DNA of 64,000 bases from Nocardiopsis sp. NRRL B-16309 (lineage in GTDB: Bacteria; Actinomycetota; Actinomycetes; Streptosporangiales; Streptosporangiaceae): NCBI RefSeq assembly GCF_001279585.1, contig NZ_LGEC01000002.1, positions 323,584 to 387,583 on the forward strand, in the 5' to 3' direction. Under the pieces are notes generated by a model, which was given only the letters and a program-made list of their open reading frames with translations, was not told where the DNA came from and searched no databases. Position 1 is the first letter of the stretch. Every line of letters begins with the position of its first letter. Below are positions 8,740 through 16,286 of the stretch, piece by piece. The position numbers were made by a program, and so were the translations under genes.

Positions 8740-9657
8740 ATGGGTGCGGGACACGGGCACGGCCACGGCATGGCGACGGCGGGGGCGGCCAACCGCTCGC
8801 GGCTGGCGATCGTCCTGGCGCTCATGCTCTGCGTCGCCGTCGCCCAGGTGCTGGGCGCCGCCTTCAGCGGCAGCCTCGCGCTGCTCGCCGACGCCGGCCA
8901 CACCGTGACCGACTCCCTGGGCGTCGCCCTGGCCCTGGTGGCCGTGTGGGTCGCGGGCCGCCCGGCCACCACGCAGCGGACCTTCGGGTTCCAGCGCGCG
9001 GAGATCCTCGCCGCCGCCGTCAACGCGCTGGTCCTGTTCGTCCTGTGCGGGTTCATCGTGGTGGAGGCGGTCGAACGCCTCCAGTCGCCCGCCGAGGTCT
9101 CCGGACTCGGGATGGTGGCCGTGGCCGCCTTCGGCCTGGTCGTCAACGTCGTCGGACTGCTCGTGCTGCGCAGCGGCGCCAAGGAGAGCCTCAACGTCAA
9201 GAGCGCCTATGTCGAGGTGCTGGGCGACGCGCTGGCCTCCGTCGGCGTCATCCTCGGCGGCCTGATCGTCTGGATCACCGGGTGGGCGCAGGCCGACACC
9301 GTGGTCTCCCTGCTCATCGCCGCCATCATCGTCCCCCGCGCCTGGTCGCTCCTGCGCGAGGCCGTGCACATCCTGCTGGAGGCGGCCCCCAGGGGCATGG
9401 ACCTGGACGAGGTGCGGGGCCACCTCCTCGGCCACCCCGCCGTCATCGACGTCCACGACCTGCACGCCTGGACGATCACCTCCGGACTCCCCGTCATGTC
9501 GGCGCACGTGGTGGTCGCCGAGACCGACCTCAAGGACTCCGGCCGGATGCTGGACGAACTGCACGAGTGCCTGGCCGGGCACTTCGACGTCGATCACTCC
9601 ACCCTCCAGCTGGAGCCGCCCGGCCACGCCGACCACGAGGGCGCCAGCCACGCCTGA
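8740..9657 (+). CDS. Cation diffusion facilitator (CzcD/ZitB-like metal exporter)
   Basis: The 305-residue inner-membrane antiporter exports divalent metal, most often zinc, in exchange for protons. It starts with a short His-rich segment (GAGHGHGHGM). TM2 has the metal-site pair in LLADAGHTVTDSLGVALAL (HxxxD), and TM5 the second pair in YVEVLGDALASVGVILGGL. The cytoplasmic domain at the C-terminus contains VIDVHDLHAWTI, and the tail is again His-rich. GGGGGAA lies just ahead of the ATG at 8740. Divergence from an ArsR repressor with a shared operator region supports metal-inducible expression. The exact metal cannot be read from sequence. Confidence 0.93.
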   Translation: MGAGHGHGHGMATAGAANRSRLAIVLALMLCVAVAQVLGAAFSGSLALLADAGHTVTDSLGVALALVAVWVAGRPATTQRTFGFQRAEILAAAVNALVLFVLCGFIVVEAVERLQSPAEVSGLGMVAVAAFGLVVNVVGLLVLRSGAKESLNVKSAYVEVLGDALASVGVILGGLIVWITGWAQADTVVSLLIAAIIVPRAWSLLREAVHILLEAAPRGMDLDEVRGHLLGHPAVIDVHDLHAWTITSGLPVMSAHVVVAETDLKDSGRMLDELHECLAGHFDVDHSTLQLEPPGHADHEGASHA

Positions 9658-9695
9658 GCCGCCACCCGGCCACCGCCCGGTCCCGGACGGCCGGT

Positions 9696-9713
9696 CCCGG
9701 ACGGCCGTCCGGG
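9696..9713. repeat. GC-rich 18-bp palindrome after the CDF gene
   Basis: CCCGGACGGCCGTCCGGG is a perfect palindrome, preceded by two near copies of the same CCCGGACGGCC core, 38 bases after the exporter stop. It may act as a terminator without a U-tract. The assignment is tentative. Confidence 0.35.
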
Positions 9714-9854
9714 CGCGCCGTGCCTGGTGGTGGCTCCGCGCCCCGGCCGCGCACTCCCGCCATCCGGCGGGCCCCGTGCCACGCACCCCCGCCGAACTGG
9801 CAGAATCGGTCCGGTCCGGAGTGATGGCGCGGAGATTCGGGTGGATACGCGACG

Positions 9855-11318
9855 ATGAGGTGGGTGCCAGACGCGACGCGCGAGCGCGCCGCACTGTGGA
9901 CGGCCGTGGTCGGCCGCCGCCTGTCCGCGCTGCGCGACGCCCTCAACCTGCGGAAACGACGCCGCGACCAGGAGGCCCTGGTCCGGCCCCGTTCCGCCTG
10001 GGACAAGCCCGCGCGGGCCTTCCTCGTCATGTTCCTCGCCGTCGACGCGCTGGGCACCCTGCTGCTCATGACCCCGGCCGCGTCCACCGGCGAGGAGGGG
10101 CTGACCTTCGTCGAGGCCTTCTTCACCGCGACCTCCTCGCTGGCCGTCTGCGGCCTGTCGGTCATCTCGATCGGCGGCGACCTGACGGTGTTCGGCCACC
10201 TCGTAGTCCTGGTCCTCATCCAGACCGGCGGGCTCGGCATCATGACCCTGGCGTCGCTCCTGGGCGTGGCCGTCGTACAGCGGTTCAGCCTGCGCATGAC
10301 GTTGAACGTGCAGGCGGAGAACCGGGCGCTCGCGGTGGGCGACGTCGGCGGGATCGTGACCCGCGTGGTCAAGGTGTGCTTCGTGCTGGAGTCGTTGGTG
10401 TTCCTGATCATCACGCCGCGGATGTGGCTGGGTCACGACATGACGCTCGGGGAGGCCGCCTACTCCGGCCTGTTCCACTCCGTCTCCGCGTTCAACAACG
10501 CCGGCCTGTCGCTCTACGACGACAGCATGATGCGCTTCTCCGGTGACGGGGTCATCCTGTTCTCGGTGGCCATGGCCGTGATCCTCGGCGGCATCGGGTT
10601 CCCCGTGCTCATCGAGATGCGCCACCACTGGCGCGCGCCCGAGCACTGGACCCTGCACACCAAGCTCACACTCATCACCAGCGGTCTGCTCTTCGCCGCC
10701 ACGGCGGTCCTGATCATCCTCATGGAGTGGAACAACCCGGACACGCTCGGCGGACTCCACTGGTGGGCGCGCATCACCGACGGAGTCTTCCACGGCGTCA
10801 TGCCGCGCAGCGGCGGCTTCAACGCCACCGACACCGGGGAGATGCGCGACTCCACGCTGCTGCTCACCATCATGATGATGTTCGTGGGCAACGGCAGCGC
10901 CGGGACGGCGGGGGGCATCAAGGTCGCCACGCTCGCGGTCCTGTTCCTGGTGGTGTGGTCAGAGGTGCGGGCGCACGACCGGGTGCACGTGTTCTCCCGC
11001 CGACTGGCGCCCGACGTGATCCGGCAGTCGCTGAGCCTGACCTTCCTGTCGATGACCGTGGTCGCCGTCACGACGGTGTTCTTCCTCCAGGCCACACCGT
11101 TCAGCTTCATGGACACCCTCTTCGAGGTGGTCTCCGCGGTGGGCGTGGTCGGGCTGTCCACGGGCATCACCCCGGAACTGGCCCCGTGGGCGCAGTCCCT
11201 GCTCGCGGTCCTGATGATGGCCGGCCGGATGGGCCCCATCACATTCGTGACCGCGCTGGCGTTCCGCGAGCGCAAGCGGCGTTACGATTTCGCCGAAGCG
11301 CGGCCGATGATCGGCTGA
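9855..11318 (+). CDS. Potassium uptake protein TrkH/KtrB family
   Basis: The 487-residue ion-conducting subunit has four repeated M1-P-M2 units. Selectivity-filter-like stretches are ATSSLAVCGLSVIS (first), SVSAFNNAGLSLYD (second), PRSGGFNATDTG (third) and SAVGVVGLSTGITP (fourth). The gating loop region VGNGSAGTAGGIKVATL precedes the last unit. It imports K+ (possibly with Na+) across the cytoplasmic membrane. The regulatory ring protein TrkA/KtrA follows 20 bases downstream and shares the transcript. The N-terminal 45 residues are basic and cytoplasmic. The start at 9855 gives the usual family length. Confidence 0.93.
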   Translation: MRWVPDATRERAALWTAVVGRRLSALRDALNLRKRRRDQEALVRPRSAWDKPARAFLVMFLAVDALGTLLLMTPAASTGEEGLTFVEAFFTATSSLAVCGLSVISIGGDLTVFGHLVVLVLIQTGGLGIMTLASLLGVAVVQRFSLRMTLNVQAENRALAVGDVGGIVTRVVKVCFVLESLVFLIITPRMWLGHDMTLGEAAYSGLFHSVSAFNNAGLSLYDDSMMRFSGDGVILFSVAMAVILGGIGFPVLIEMRHHWRAPEHWTLHTKLTLITSGLLFAATAVLIILMEWNNPDTLGGLHWWARITDGVFHGVMPRSGGFNATDTGEMRDSTLLLTIMMMFVGNGSAGTAGGIKVATLAVLFLVVWSEVRAHDRVHVFSRRLAPDVIRQSLSLTFLSMTVVAVTTVFFLQATPFSFMDTLFEVVSAVGVVGLSTGITPELAPWAQSLLAVLMMAGRMGPITFVTALAFRERKRRYDFAEARPMIG

Positions 11319-11337
11319 GAGAACGAGGAGAGGCCAC

Positions 11338-12009
11338 GTGCCGCACAGCAAGAAGGTGTCCGACAAGCGCATCCTGGTGATCGGGTTGGGCCGGTTCGGC
11401 AGCTCCATGTCCCTGGAACTGGTCAACCACGGCTGGGAGGTCCTGGGCATGGACTCCAGCCCCCGGCTGGTCCAGATGTTCTCGGACGCCCTGACCCACA
11501 CGGTCATCGCCGACGCCACCGACGACGAGGCGCTCCGCCAGATCGGTGCCGCGCAGTTCAGCCACGCCGTGGTCGCGATCGGCACGCACCTGGAGGAGAG
11601 CATCCTGGCGACCTCGCAGCTGGTCGACCTGGGTGTGCCGGACATCTGGGCCAAGGCCGTCAGCCGCCGCCACGGCCGGATCCTGGAACAGGTCGGCGCC
11701 CACCACGTGGTCCTGCCCGAGCACGACATGGGTGAACGCGTGGCCCACCTGGTGTCGGGGCGGATGCTGGACTACGTGGAGCTGGAGGAGGGGTTCTCGC
11801 TCGGCAAGACCAAGGCGCCCCGGGAACTGCTCGGCAAGTCCCTGCGCGAGACCCGGGTCCGGCACAAGTACGGGATCACGGTGGTGTCGGTCAAGCGGCT
11901 GAACGAGCAGTTCACGTACGCCACCGAGGAGACCGTGCTGCACAAGGGCGACCTGATCGTGGTCGCGGGGCGCACCGAGGACGTGGAGCGCTTCGCCGAG
12001 TCCAACTGA
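11338..12009 (+). CDS. TrkA/KtrA potassium channel regulatory subunit
   Basis: The 223-residue soluble protein has an N-terminal RCK_N Rossmann domain (ILVIGLGRFGSSMSLEL, about 13-29; acidic MDSSP at the end of beta 2) and a C-terminal RCK_C domain (about 140-220). The octameric ring of such proteins binds nucleotides and gates the partner membrane subunit. It begins with GTG at 11338, preceded by GAGGAGAGG. Coding is tight behind the TrkH gene, so a two-gene operon is clear. Confidence 0.93.
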   Translation: MPHSKKVSDKRILVIGLGRFGSSMSLELVNHGWEVLGMDSSPRLVQMFSDALTHTVIADATDDEALRQIGAAQFSHAVVAIGTHLEESILATSQLVDLGVPDIWAKAVSRRHGRILEQVGAHHVVLPEHDMGERVAHLVSGRMLDYVELEEGFSLGKTKAPRELLGKSLRETRVRHKYGITVVSVKRLNEQFTYATEETVLHKGDLIVVAGRTEDVERFAESN

Positions 12010-12150
12010 GGCCGCCGACCCGGCGGCGGGCGGGACGGCGGTTCGCGACGATGTTCCGGGACGCCGGTCCCGGACGCCGGTTCGGGACGCCGGTCCGGGG
12101 AAACGGGCCCGCGGCCGGTGGCTCGTGGAAGCCGTGCGAATGCGGACAAA

Positions 12151-12179
12151 TTGACAACCGTTTTCATTTTCCCGATGAT
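12151..12179 (+). promoter_or_regulatory. Promoter with overlapping Zur-like box, probable leaderless start
   Basis: A perfect TTGACA (12151-12156) is followed by a 17-base spacer and GATGAT (12174-12179). The expected start of transcription falls on the ATG at 12186, and no Shine-Dalgarno precedes that ATG, so a leaderless mRNA is likely. TGACAACCGTTTTCA (12152-12166) covers the -35 box and resembles the actinobacterial Zur consensus (TGA-AA...TT-TCA). This fits zinc repression of the ZnuA gene. The box is recognised by eye only. Confidence 0.6.
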
Positions 12180-12185
12180 GGACCC

Positions 12186-13316
12186 ATGCGAACTGGGACA
12201 ACCTTGCGTGCGGCCGCCGTCGGCGCCGCCATGATGACACTGGCGGCCTGCGCCGGCGGCGGGGAGGAAGCGTCCGGCACCGAACCCGCCGACGCCTCCC
12301 TGACCGTCGTGACGGGCGTCTACCCCCTGGAGTGGCTGGCCACGGAGGTCGGCGGCGAGCGTGCCGCCGTCGTCCAGCTCACCGAACCGGGCGTCGAGCC
12401 CCACGACCTGGAACTCACCGGCCGACAGGTCGCCGAGGTGAGCGAGGCCGACATCGCCTTCACCGTCTCCGGCCTCCAGCCCGCCGTGGACGACGCCGTG
12501 GAGCAGGAGGCCGCCGACGCCGCCCTCGACGTCGCCGACATCGTCGAACTGCGCCCCGCCAACCCGGAGGAGGCGCACGAGGACGAGGAGGGCGAGGACC
12601 ACGCCCACGAGGACGAGGACGAGCACGCTCATGAGGAGGAGGACTCCCATGACGACGAGCACGCCCACGAGGACGAAGCCGCGCACGAGGACGAGCACGC
12701 CCACGAGGAGGACGAATCCCATGAGGACGAGGCCTCCCACGAGGACGAGCACGCCCACGACGAAGGCGAAGAGGGCGACGGGCACGACCACGGCGAGTTC
12801 GACCCCCACTTCTGGCTCGACGTCGACCTGATGTCCCAGACCGCCACCGCGCTCGCCGAGCGCATGGCCGAGGTCGACCCGGACGGCGCCGCCTCCTACG
12901 AGGAGAACGCCGAGGCCGTGACCGCCGAGCTGGCGGCGATCGGCGAGGAGTACGAGGAGGGCATGGCCTCCTGTGCCCATGACGAGGTGGTCGTCGGGCA
13001 CACCGCGTTCACGTACCTGACCGACGCCTACGGGCTGGAGCAGATCGGTGTCAGCGGGGTCGACCCCGAGACCGAGCCCTCCCCCTCCCAGATCGCGGCG
13101 ATCTCCGACATCGTCGAGGAGCGCGGCATCACCACGGTCTTCACCGAACCCCTGATGCCGGACGCGACCGCCGACACCATCGCCGCCGAGTCCGGCGCCG
13201 AGGTCGAGGTGCTCGACCCGCTGGAGGGCATCACCGAGGACTCCCCCGGCGACGACTACCCCTCGATCATGCGCGGCAACCTGGCGGCCCTGACCACCGC
13301 CCTGGAGTGCTCCTGA
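12186..13316 (+). CDS. Zinc ABC transporter substrate-binding lipoprotein, ZnuA/AdcA-like
   Basis: The 376-residue lipoprotein starts with a signal peptide ending in a lipobox (MTLAACAGG, Cys about 22). The cluster A-I fold has zinc ligands expected at GVEPHDLEL (about 74), DPHFWLDVDLM (after the His loop) and VVGHTAFTYLTDAYGL. The central loop (about 130-205) is a greatly extended His/Asp/Glu-rich segment built of repeated HEDE and HAHE units, which can chelate zinc. It would deliver Zn2+ at the outer face of the membrane. No znuB or znuC gene follows, so the permease and ATPase must be elsewhere or absent. The Zur-like promoter supports zinc control. Confidence 0.9.
   Translation: MRTGTTLRAAAVGAAMMTLAACAGGGEEASGTEPADASLTVVTGVYPLEWLATEVGGERAAVVQLTEPGVEPHDLELTGRQVAEVSEADIAFTVSGLQPAVDDAVEQEAADAALDVADIVELRPANPEEAHEDEEGEDHAHEDEDEHAHEEEDSHDDEHAHEDEAAHEDEHAHEEDESHEDEASHEDEHAHDEGEEGDGHDHGEFDPHFWLDVDLMSQTATALAERMAEVDPDGAASYEENAEAVTAELAAIGEEYEEGMASCAHDEVVVGHTAFTYLTDAYGLEQIGVSGVDPETEPSPSQIAAISDIVEERGITTVFTEPLMPDATADTIAAESGAEVEVLDPLEGITEDSPGDDYPSIMRGNLAALTTALECS
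12571..12795 (+). repeat. Internal coding repeats of the His/acidic loop in ZnuA
   Basis: Degenerate short repeats built on GAGGACGAGCACGCCCAC-type units encode the metal-chelating loop. Lengths of this kind vary between strains because such repeats recombine or slip. Confidence 0.7.
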
Positions 13317-13368
13317 TCCACGCCGGGGGCCGTCGGTCCCACGGCACCACCGGTTCCACACCTTGCGC

Positions 13369-13398
13369 GCCCCACCGATCCCTCCGGATCGGTGGGGC
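13369..13398 (+). terminator. Rho-independent terminator after znuA
   Basis: A perfect 13-bp stem (GCCCCACCGATCC and its complement) with the loop CTCC is followed by TTCTTC. It lies 52 bases beyond the znuA stop. Confidence 0.8.
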
Positions 13399-13572
13399 CT
13401 TCTTCTGCGCGCATCCCGTTCGATACGGCACGGGACCGGACGTTTCCGGCCCGCCGCCTCACAGGAGCAGTGTCACCGCCGGACGCCCATCGGGTTACAC
13501 GGCGCTTACATCAGACCAAAGTCAGGGACAGGTGGTGTTCGTCACGCTAAGCTTGTGAACGTGCCGGTGCTT

Positions 13573-13584
13573 ATGCACGTGCAT
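13573..13584. promoter_or_regulatory. ATGCACGTGCAT palindrome ahead of the DUF397 gene
   Basis: This perfect 12-bp palindrome lies 50 bases ahead of the DUF397 start. The same 12 bases, plus the following CT, recur at 16066-16079 ahead of the RsbW-like gene on the other side of the XRE regulator. A shared regulator site is likely, perhaps for the XRE/DUF5753 protein encoded between them. Confidence 0.6.
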
Positions 13585-13634
13585 CTGGCAGTGCATCGGC
13601 ACGCACGTTCCCCACACGTAGAAGGAGCACGACC

Positions 13635-13868
13635 ATGACCGCTCACAACGGCATCAGCGCCACCGAGCTCACCGGCGCCGCCTGGCAGAAGGCCAAGCGC
13701 AGCAACTCCCAGGGCGCCTGCGTCGAAATGGCCCGCCTGTCCGACGGTTCCATCGCCGTACGCAACTCGCGCTTCCCCTCGGGTCCAGCGCTCGTGTACA
13801 CGCAGGAGGAGATCGACTGCCTCATCCACGGCGCGAAGGACGGCGACTTCGACAACCTGGTCAGCTAG
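13635..13868 (+). CDS. DUF397 protein (77 aa)
   Basis: The product has the hallmark DUF397 pattern: an aromatic-basic entry (AAWQKAKRSNSQGACVEMA), then IAVRNSRFPSGPAL and an acidic C-terminus (KDGDFDNL). In Streptomyces these small proteins are encoded beside XRE/DUF5753 regulators (WhiJ-like) and RsbW-like ATPases and influence development and antibiotic production. Their biochemical role is not settled; an antitoxin-like pairing has been proposed. Here the partner XRE gene is convergent, about 500 bases away. The ATG at 13635 is preceded by GAAGGAGCACGACC, a good ribosome-binding site. Confidence 0.9.
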   Translation: MTAHNGISATELTGAAWQKAKRSNSQGACVEMARLSDGSIAVRNSRFPSGPALVYTQEEIDCLIHGAKDGDFDNLVS

Positions 13869-13895
13869 ACGGTGATCGTCGGGCAACGCCCACCC

Positions 13896-14160
13896 GTCGC
13901 CCGCCATCGCCCACGGGGGCGCTGCGCGGAACGGGTGGGCTACCACCCTCAACGGACGCCAACGGCGCAGCCCTCCCCGACCGTCGCCCGCCATCGCCCA
14001 CGGGGGCGCTGCGCGGAACGGGTGGGCCACCACCCTCAACGGACGCCAACGGCGCAGCCCTCCCCGACCGTCGCCCGCCACCGCCCACGGGGGCGCTGAG
14101 CCGAACGGGTGGGCGCCCACGGGGGCGCTGAGCCGAACGGGTGGGCCACCACCCACGACG
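13896..14160. repeat. Three tandem copies of a roughly 87-bp unit
   Basis: The unit starts CGTCGCCCGCCATCGCCCAC, continues with GGGGGCGCTG, an ACGGGTGGGC core and ACGCCAACGGCGCAGCC. Copies begin near 13896, 13982 and 14069. The first two are almost identical; the third is diverged and followed by a partial fourth (CCCACGGGGGCGCTGAGCC). The block lies between the convergent DUF397 and XRE genes and encodes nothing I can support. Confidence 0.8.
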
Positions 14161-14262
14161 GACGCCGACGGCGCGGCCCCTCCCGGCTGGTGCAGGACCG
14201 GGCCTCGGGGGACGCGGGAACGTCCAGGGGATGGCTCGGTCCGCCGGGTGGGCGGACATGGC

Positions 14263-14299
14263 GATGGAGGGCTCCGCCTCCCGAACGGAGCCCTCCATC
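14263..14299. terminator. Bidirectional terminator hairpin between DUF397 and XRE genes
   Basis: A perfect 14-bp stem (GATGGAGGGCTCCG and its complement) encloses a 9-base loop. It lies 85 bases beyond the XRE stop on the minus strand and could serve both convergent transcripts. There is no clear U-tract. Confidence 0.55.
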
Positions 14300-14384
14300 A
14301 CGGCCCGAAGCACACGAAGGGCCCGCCTCGGCGAGCCCGTACCCTCGTGTCACACCCGTCTCCGCCCCCCGCGGGCGACGGATG

Positions 14385-15272
14385 TCATTCCTTCTCCAGG
14401 TCCTCCAGCATTTCCTCGAGCATCTCCAGCGTCTCGTCCGGTGTGGCCGCGGCGACGCTCAGCCTGGTCATCGCCTTGGTGTAGGCCTCCACGACACTGC
14501 GACGGTCCACGATCTCGCCGTCGGTGAGCTGTTCCAGGTAGAGAAGGTCCGCCAGCTCGAACTCCGAGTAGCGCAGCAGGGTGAAGCCCGCCTCCGCCGC
14601 GTGCGCGCCGACCTCGAAGGGGACGATCTGCAGCGTGATGTTGTCGTAGTCCCGGCAGAACTCGATGAGCCGCCGGATCTGGCCGCGCATGATCTCCCGG
14701 CCGCGGGCCTTGCCGCCGATCGGACGGCGCACGGCCGCCTCGTCGAGAATGACCCACATGCGCATGTCGTGGTCGCGGTCCAGGCGTTTCTGTCTCTGCA
14801 GTCTCGCCTCGATCCGCTGTTCCGTGACCAGGTCCGTCTCGACACCGCCGGAGATGATCTCCCGCGCGTACTCCTCGGTCTGGAGCAGGCCGGGGACGAA
14901 CTGCGACTCGTAGATGCGGATGTGGTCGGCGGCCTCCTCGAACCCCACGTACCTCACGAGCCACTTGTGGAGGGAGTCGCCGTACTCCTTCCACCACCCG
15001 GGCTTGTTGGATTCGCGGGCCACTTCGAGGAATTGCTTGATCACCGTGCGGTCGGAGACCCCGTACATCTTGAGGAGGTCCTCGATATCGCGCAGCTTGA
15101 ATCCGACCCGGCCCAGTTCCATCCGGCTGATCTTCGACGCCGACGCCCGAATCCGGTTCCCGGCGTCCTCGCGGGTGATACCGCGCTGTTCGCGGTACTT
15201 CCGTAGCTCGTGCCCAAGCAGCATGCGACGCACGGTGGGGCCACTCCCCTTGCGCAATCGAGCGATATCCAC
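14385..15272 (-). CDS. XRE-family regulator with DUF5753 (WhiJ-like)
   Basis: The 295-residue protein has an N-terminal helix-turn-helix (about 17-72; LGHELRKYREQRGITREDAG, then SASKISRMELGRV). The C-terminal DUF5753 domain (about 95-285) begins around FEEAADHIRIYESQFVPGLL and includes VIKQFL and LQTEEYAREI. Such regulators repress nearby small DUF397 genes in streptomycetes and are known from the whiJ locus. I chose the GTG at 15272 because GAGAGG lies 8 bases upstream; the 32 codons before it read through the promoter region. Its neighbours, a DUF397 gene and an RsbW-like ATPase, form the classical trio. Confidence 0.88.
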   Translation of the reverse strand: MDIARLRKGSGPTVRRMLLGHELRKYREQRGITREDAGNRIRASASKISRMELGRVGFKLRDIEDLLKMYGVSDRTVIKQFLEVARESNKPGWWKEYGDSLHKWLVRYVGFEEAADHIRIYESQFVPGLLQTEEYAREIISGGVETDLVTEQRIEARLQRQKRLDRDHDMRMWVILDEAAVRRPIGGKARGREIMRGQIRRLIEFCRDYDNITLQIVPFEVGAHAAEAGFTLLRYSEFELADLLYLEQLTDGEIVDRRSVVEAYTKAMTRLSVAAATPDETLEMLEEMLEDLEKE

Positions 15273-15303
15273 GTTCGCCGCCTCTCTGTCATTCCCCACA
15301 AGA

Positions 15304-15324
15304 GTATCCGGAACCGCCGGATAC
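15304..15324. promoter_or_regulatory. Inverted repeat upstream of the XRE gene
   Basis: GTATCCGG and CCGGATAC flank the 5-base spacer AACCG, 32 bases ahead of the XRE start. The position suits an autoregulatory operator. It does not match the ATGCACGTGCAT motif of the neighbouring genes. Confidence 0.45.
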
Positions 15325-15486
15325 ACCTGCCGTGCGGTCACGACACTACATGTACACGATGGACGCATTGTCCCCCCGCCACCGCTCCGGAGGTGCGATG
15401 CGGCAAACCCGCCGACCGACCTCGGACCCCTCCATCGGTCATCGGCGCGGTGGTTCCGAGGCGACGCCGGCGGCGACGGTACCCGG

Positions 15487-15984
15487 TCACACGAATTGCG
15501 CCCAAACGAACTTTCCGCCCGGCGGTGTGGGAATCACACCCCACTCTCGCGCGAAAGCGCTCACCAGGGCAAGCCCCCGCCCGCCCTCGACCGCCGGATC
15601 CGGCTCCCTTCTGCTCGGCAGGCGATCTCCTCCGTCACGGACGGCACAGATGAATTCACGCCCGCTGCGCATCAGGGACAGCTGAATGCCCTCGGCGCTG
15701 CGCCTGGTCAAGGCCAGCGGGCCGCCGTGGCGTACGGCATTGGTGACCAATTCGGAAACGACCAGGGCGACATCCCCGGTCAAGTACTCCATGTCCCATT
15801 CTCGGAGAAGGGCCTCCGAAATCTCGCGTGCGGCCCCCACAGCGTGGGCCTGGGCCTCCAGCCCCCACGTCACCGCGTCGTGGCGGTCGCCGCAGACCGG
15901 CGTGTTCCAGCGGCGGGAACCGTGCGTCAGGACCTTGAGCCACCATCCCCCGGTCGGCTCCGCCACCGCCTCCGCACACTCCAT
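15487..15984 (-). CDS. ATP-binding protein, RsbW-like HATPase_c_2 family
   Basis: The 165-residue cytoplasmic GHKL ATPase has the N-box VVSELVTNAVRHGG (about 80-93), the G1-like AVRDGGDRLP and the G2-like GRGLALVSAFAREWG. A tryptophan-rich N-terminus (GGWWLKVLTHGS) precedes the domain. Genes of this type are regularly found beside XRE/DUF5753 and DUF397 genes. The ribosome-binding site decides the start. GAGGAG lies 8 bases from the ATG at 15984 but would touch the upstream GTG at 15993, so the ATG is chosen. The palindrome ATGCACGTGCAT lies about 80 bases upstream. Confidence 0.85.
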   Translation of the reverse strand: MECAEAVAEPTGGWWLKVLTHGSRRWNTPVCGDRHDAVTWGLEAQAHAVGAAREISEALLREWDMEYLTGDVALVVSELVTNAVRHGGPLALTRRSAEGIQLSLMRSGREFICAVRDGGDRLPSRREPDPAVEGGRGLALVSAFAREWGVIPTPPGGKFVWAQFV

Positions 15985-16286
15985 GCCATCCACTCCTCAC
16001 TGATGCGACGTGGCCGTCTCCGGCGCGGCGCTGCCGCCGCGGGCGTGTGCTGCTGCACGGATCGAATGCACGTGCATCTTGCTTCTGTTCGGCAATCGTA
16101 GGCCACCTCCCGCCCGCTTGCAGGCAAACCGCGATACCGAATCGGCGGGTTGGCCGAAACACAGGTGGGAGTGCCGAACCAGGCCACCAGGTCGCACGGT
16201 GAGAGGACCCCCCGGACGCGTACCGACCGGTAGGCATGCGGATAGGATTCACCCGCGCCCACCACGTGACTTACTGGAGGTTTCAC
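15985..16286. other. Divergent promoter region between RsbW-like gene and fabG
   Basis: This 302-base gap holds the promoters of two divergent genes and the 12-bp palindrome at 16066-16077. A TAGGAT at 16243-16248 could be a -10 box for the reductase. ACTGGAGG at 16273-16280 is the reductase ribosome-binding site. No further gene is seen. Confidence 0.5.
16066..16077. promoter_or_regulatory. Second ATGCACGTGCAT palindrome, ahead of the RsbW-like gene
   Basis: This is identical over 14 bases (with CT following) to the site at 13573. It lies about 80 bases upstream of the minus-strand ATPase start. Two copies flanking one regulator gene point to a common operator. Confidence 0.6.

Noticed and set aside
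13861..14313. Minus-strand frame with repeated Pro-Val-Gly-Asp-type peptides
   Set aside because: It is just the translation of the tandem DNA repeats, with no ribosome-binding site or homologue I know.
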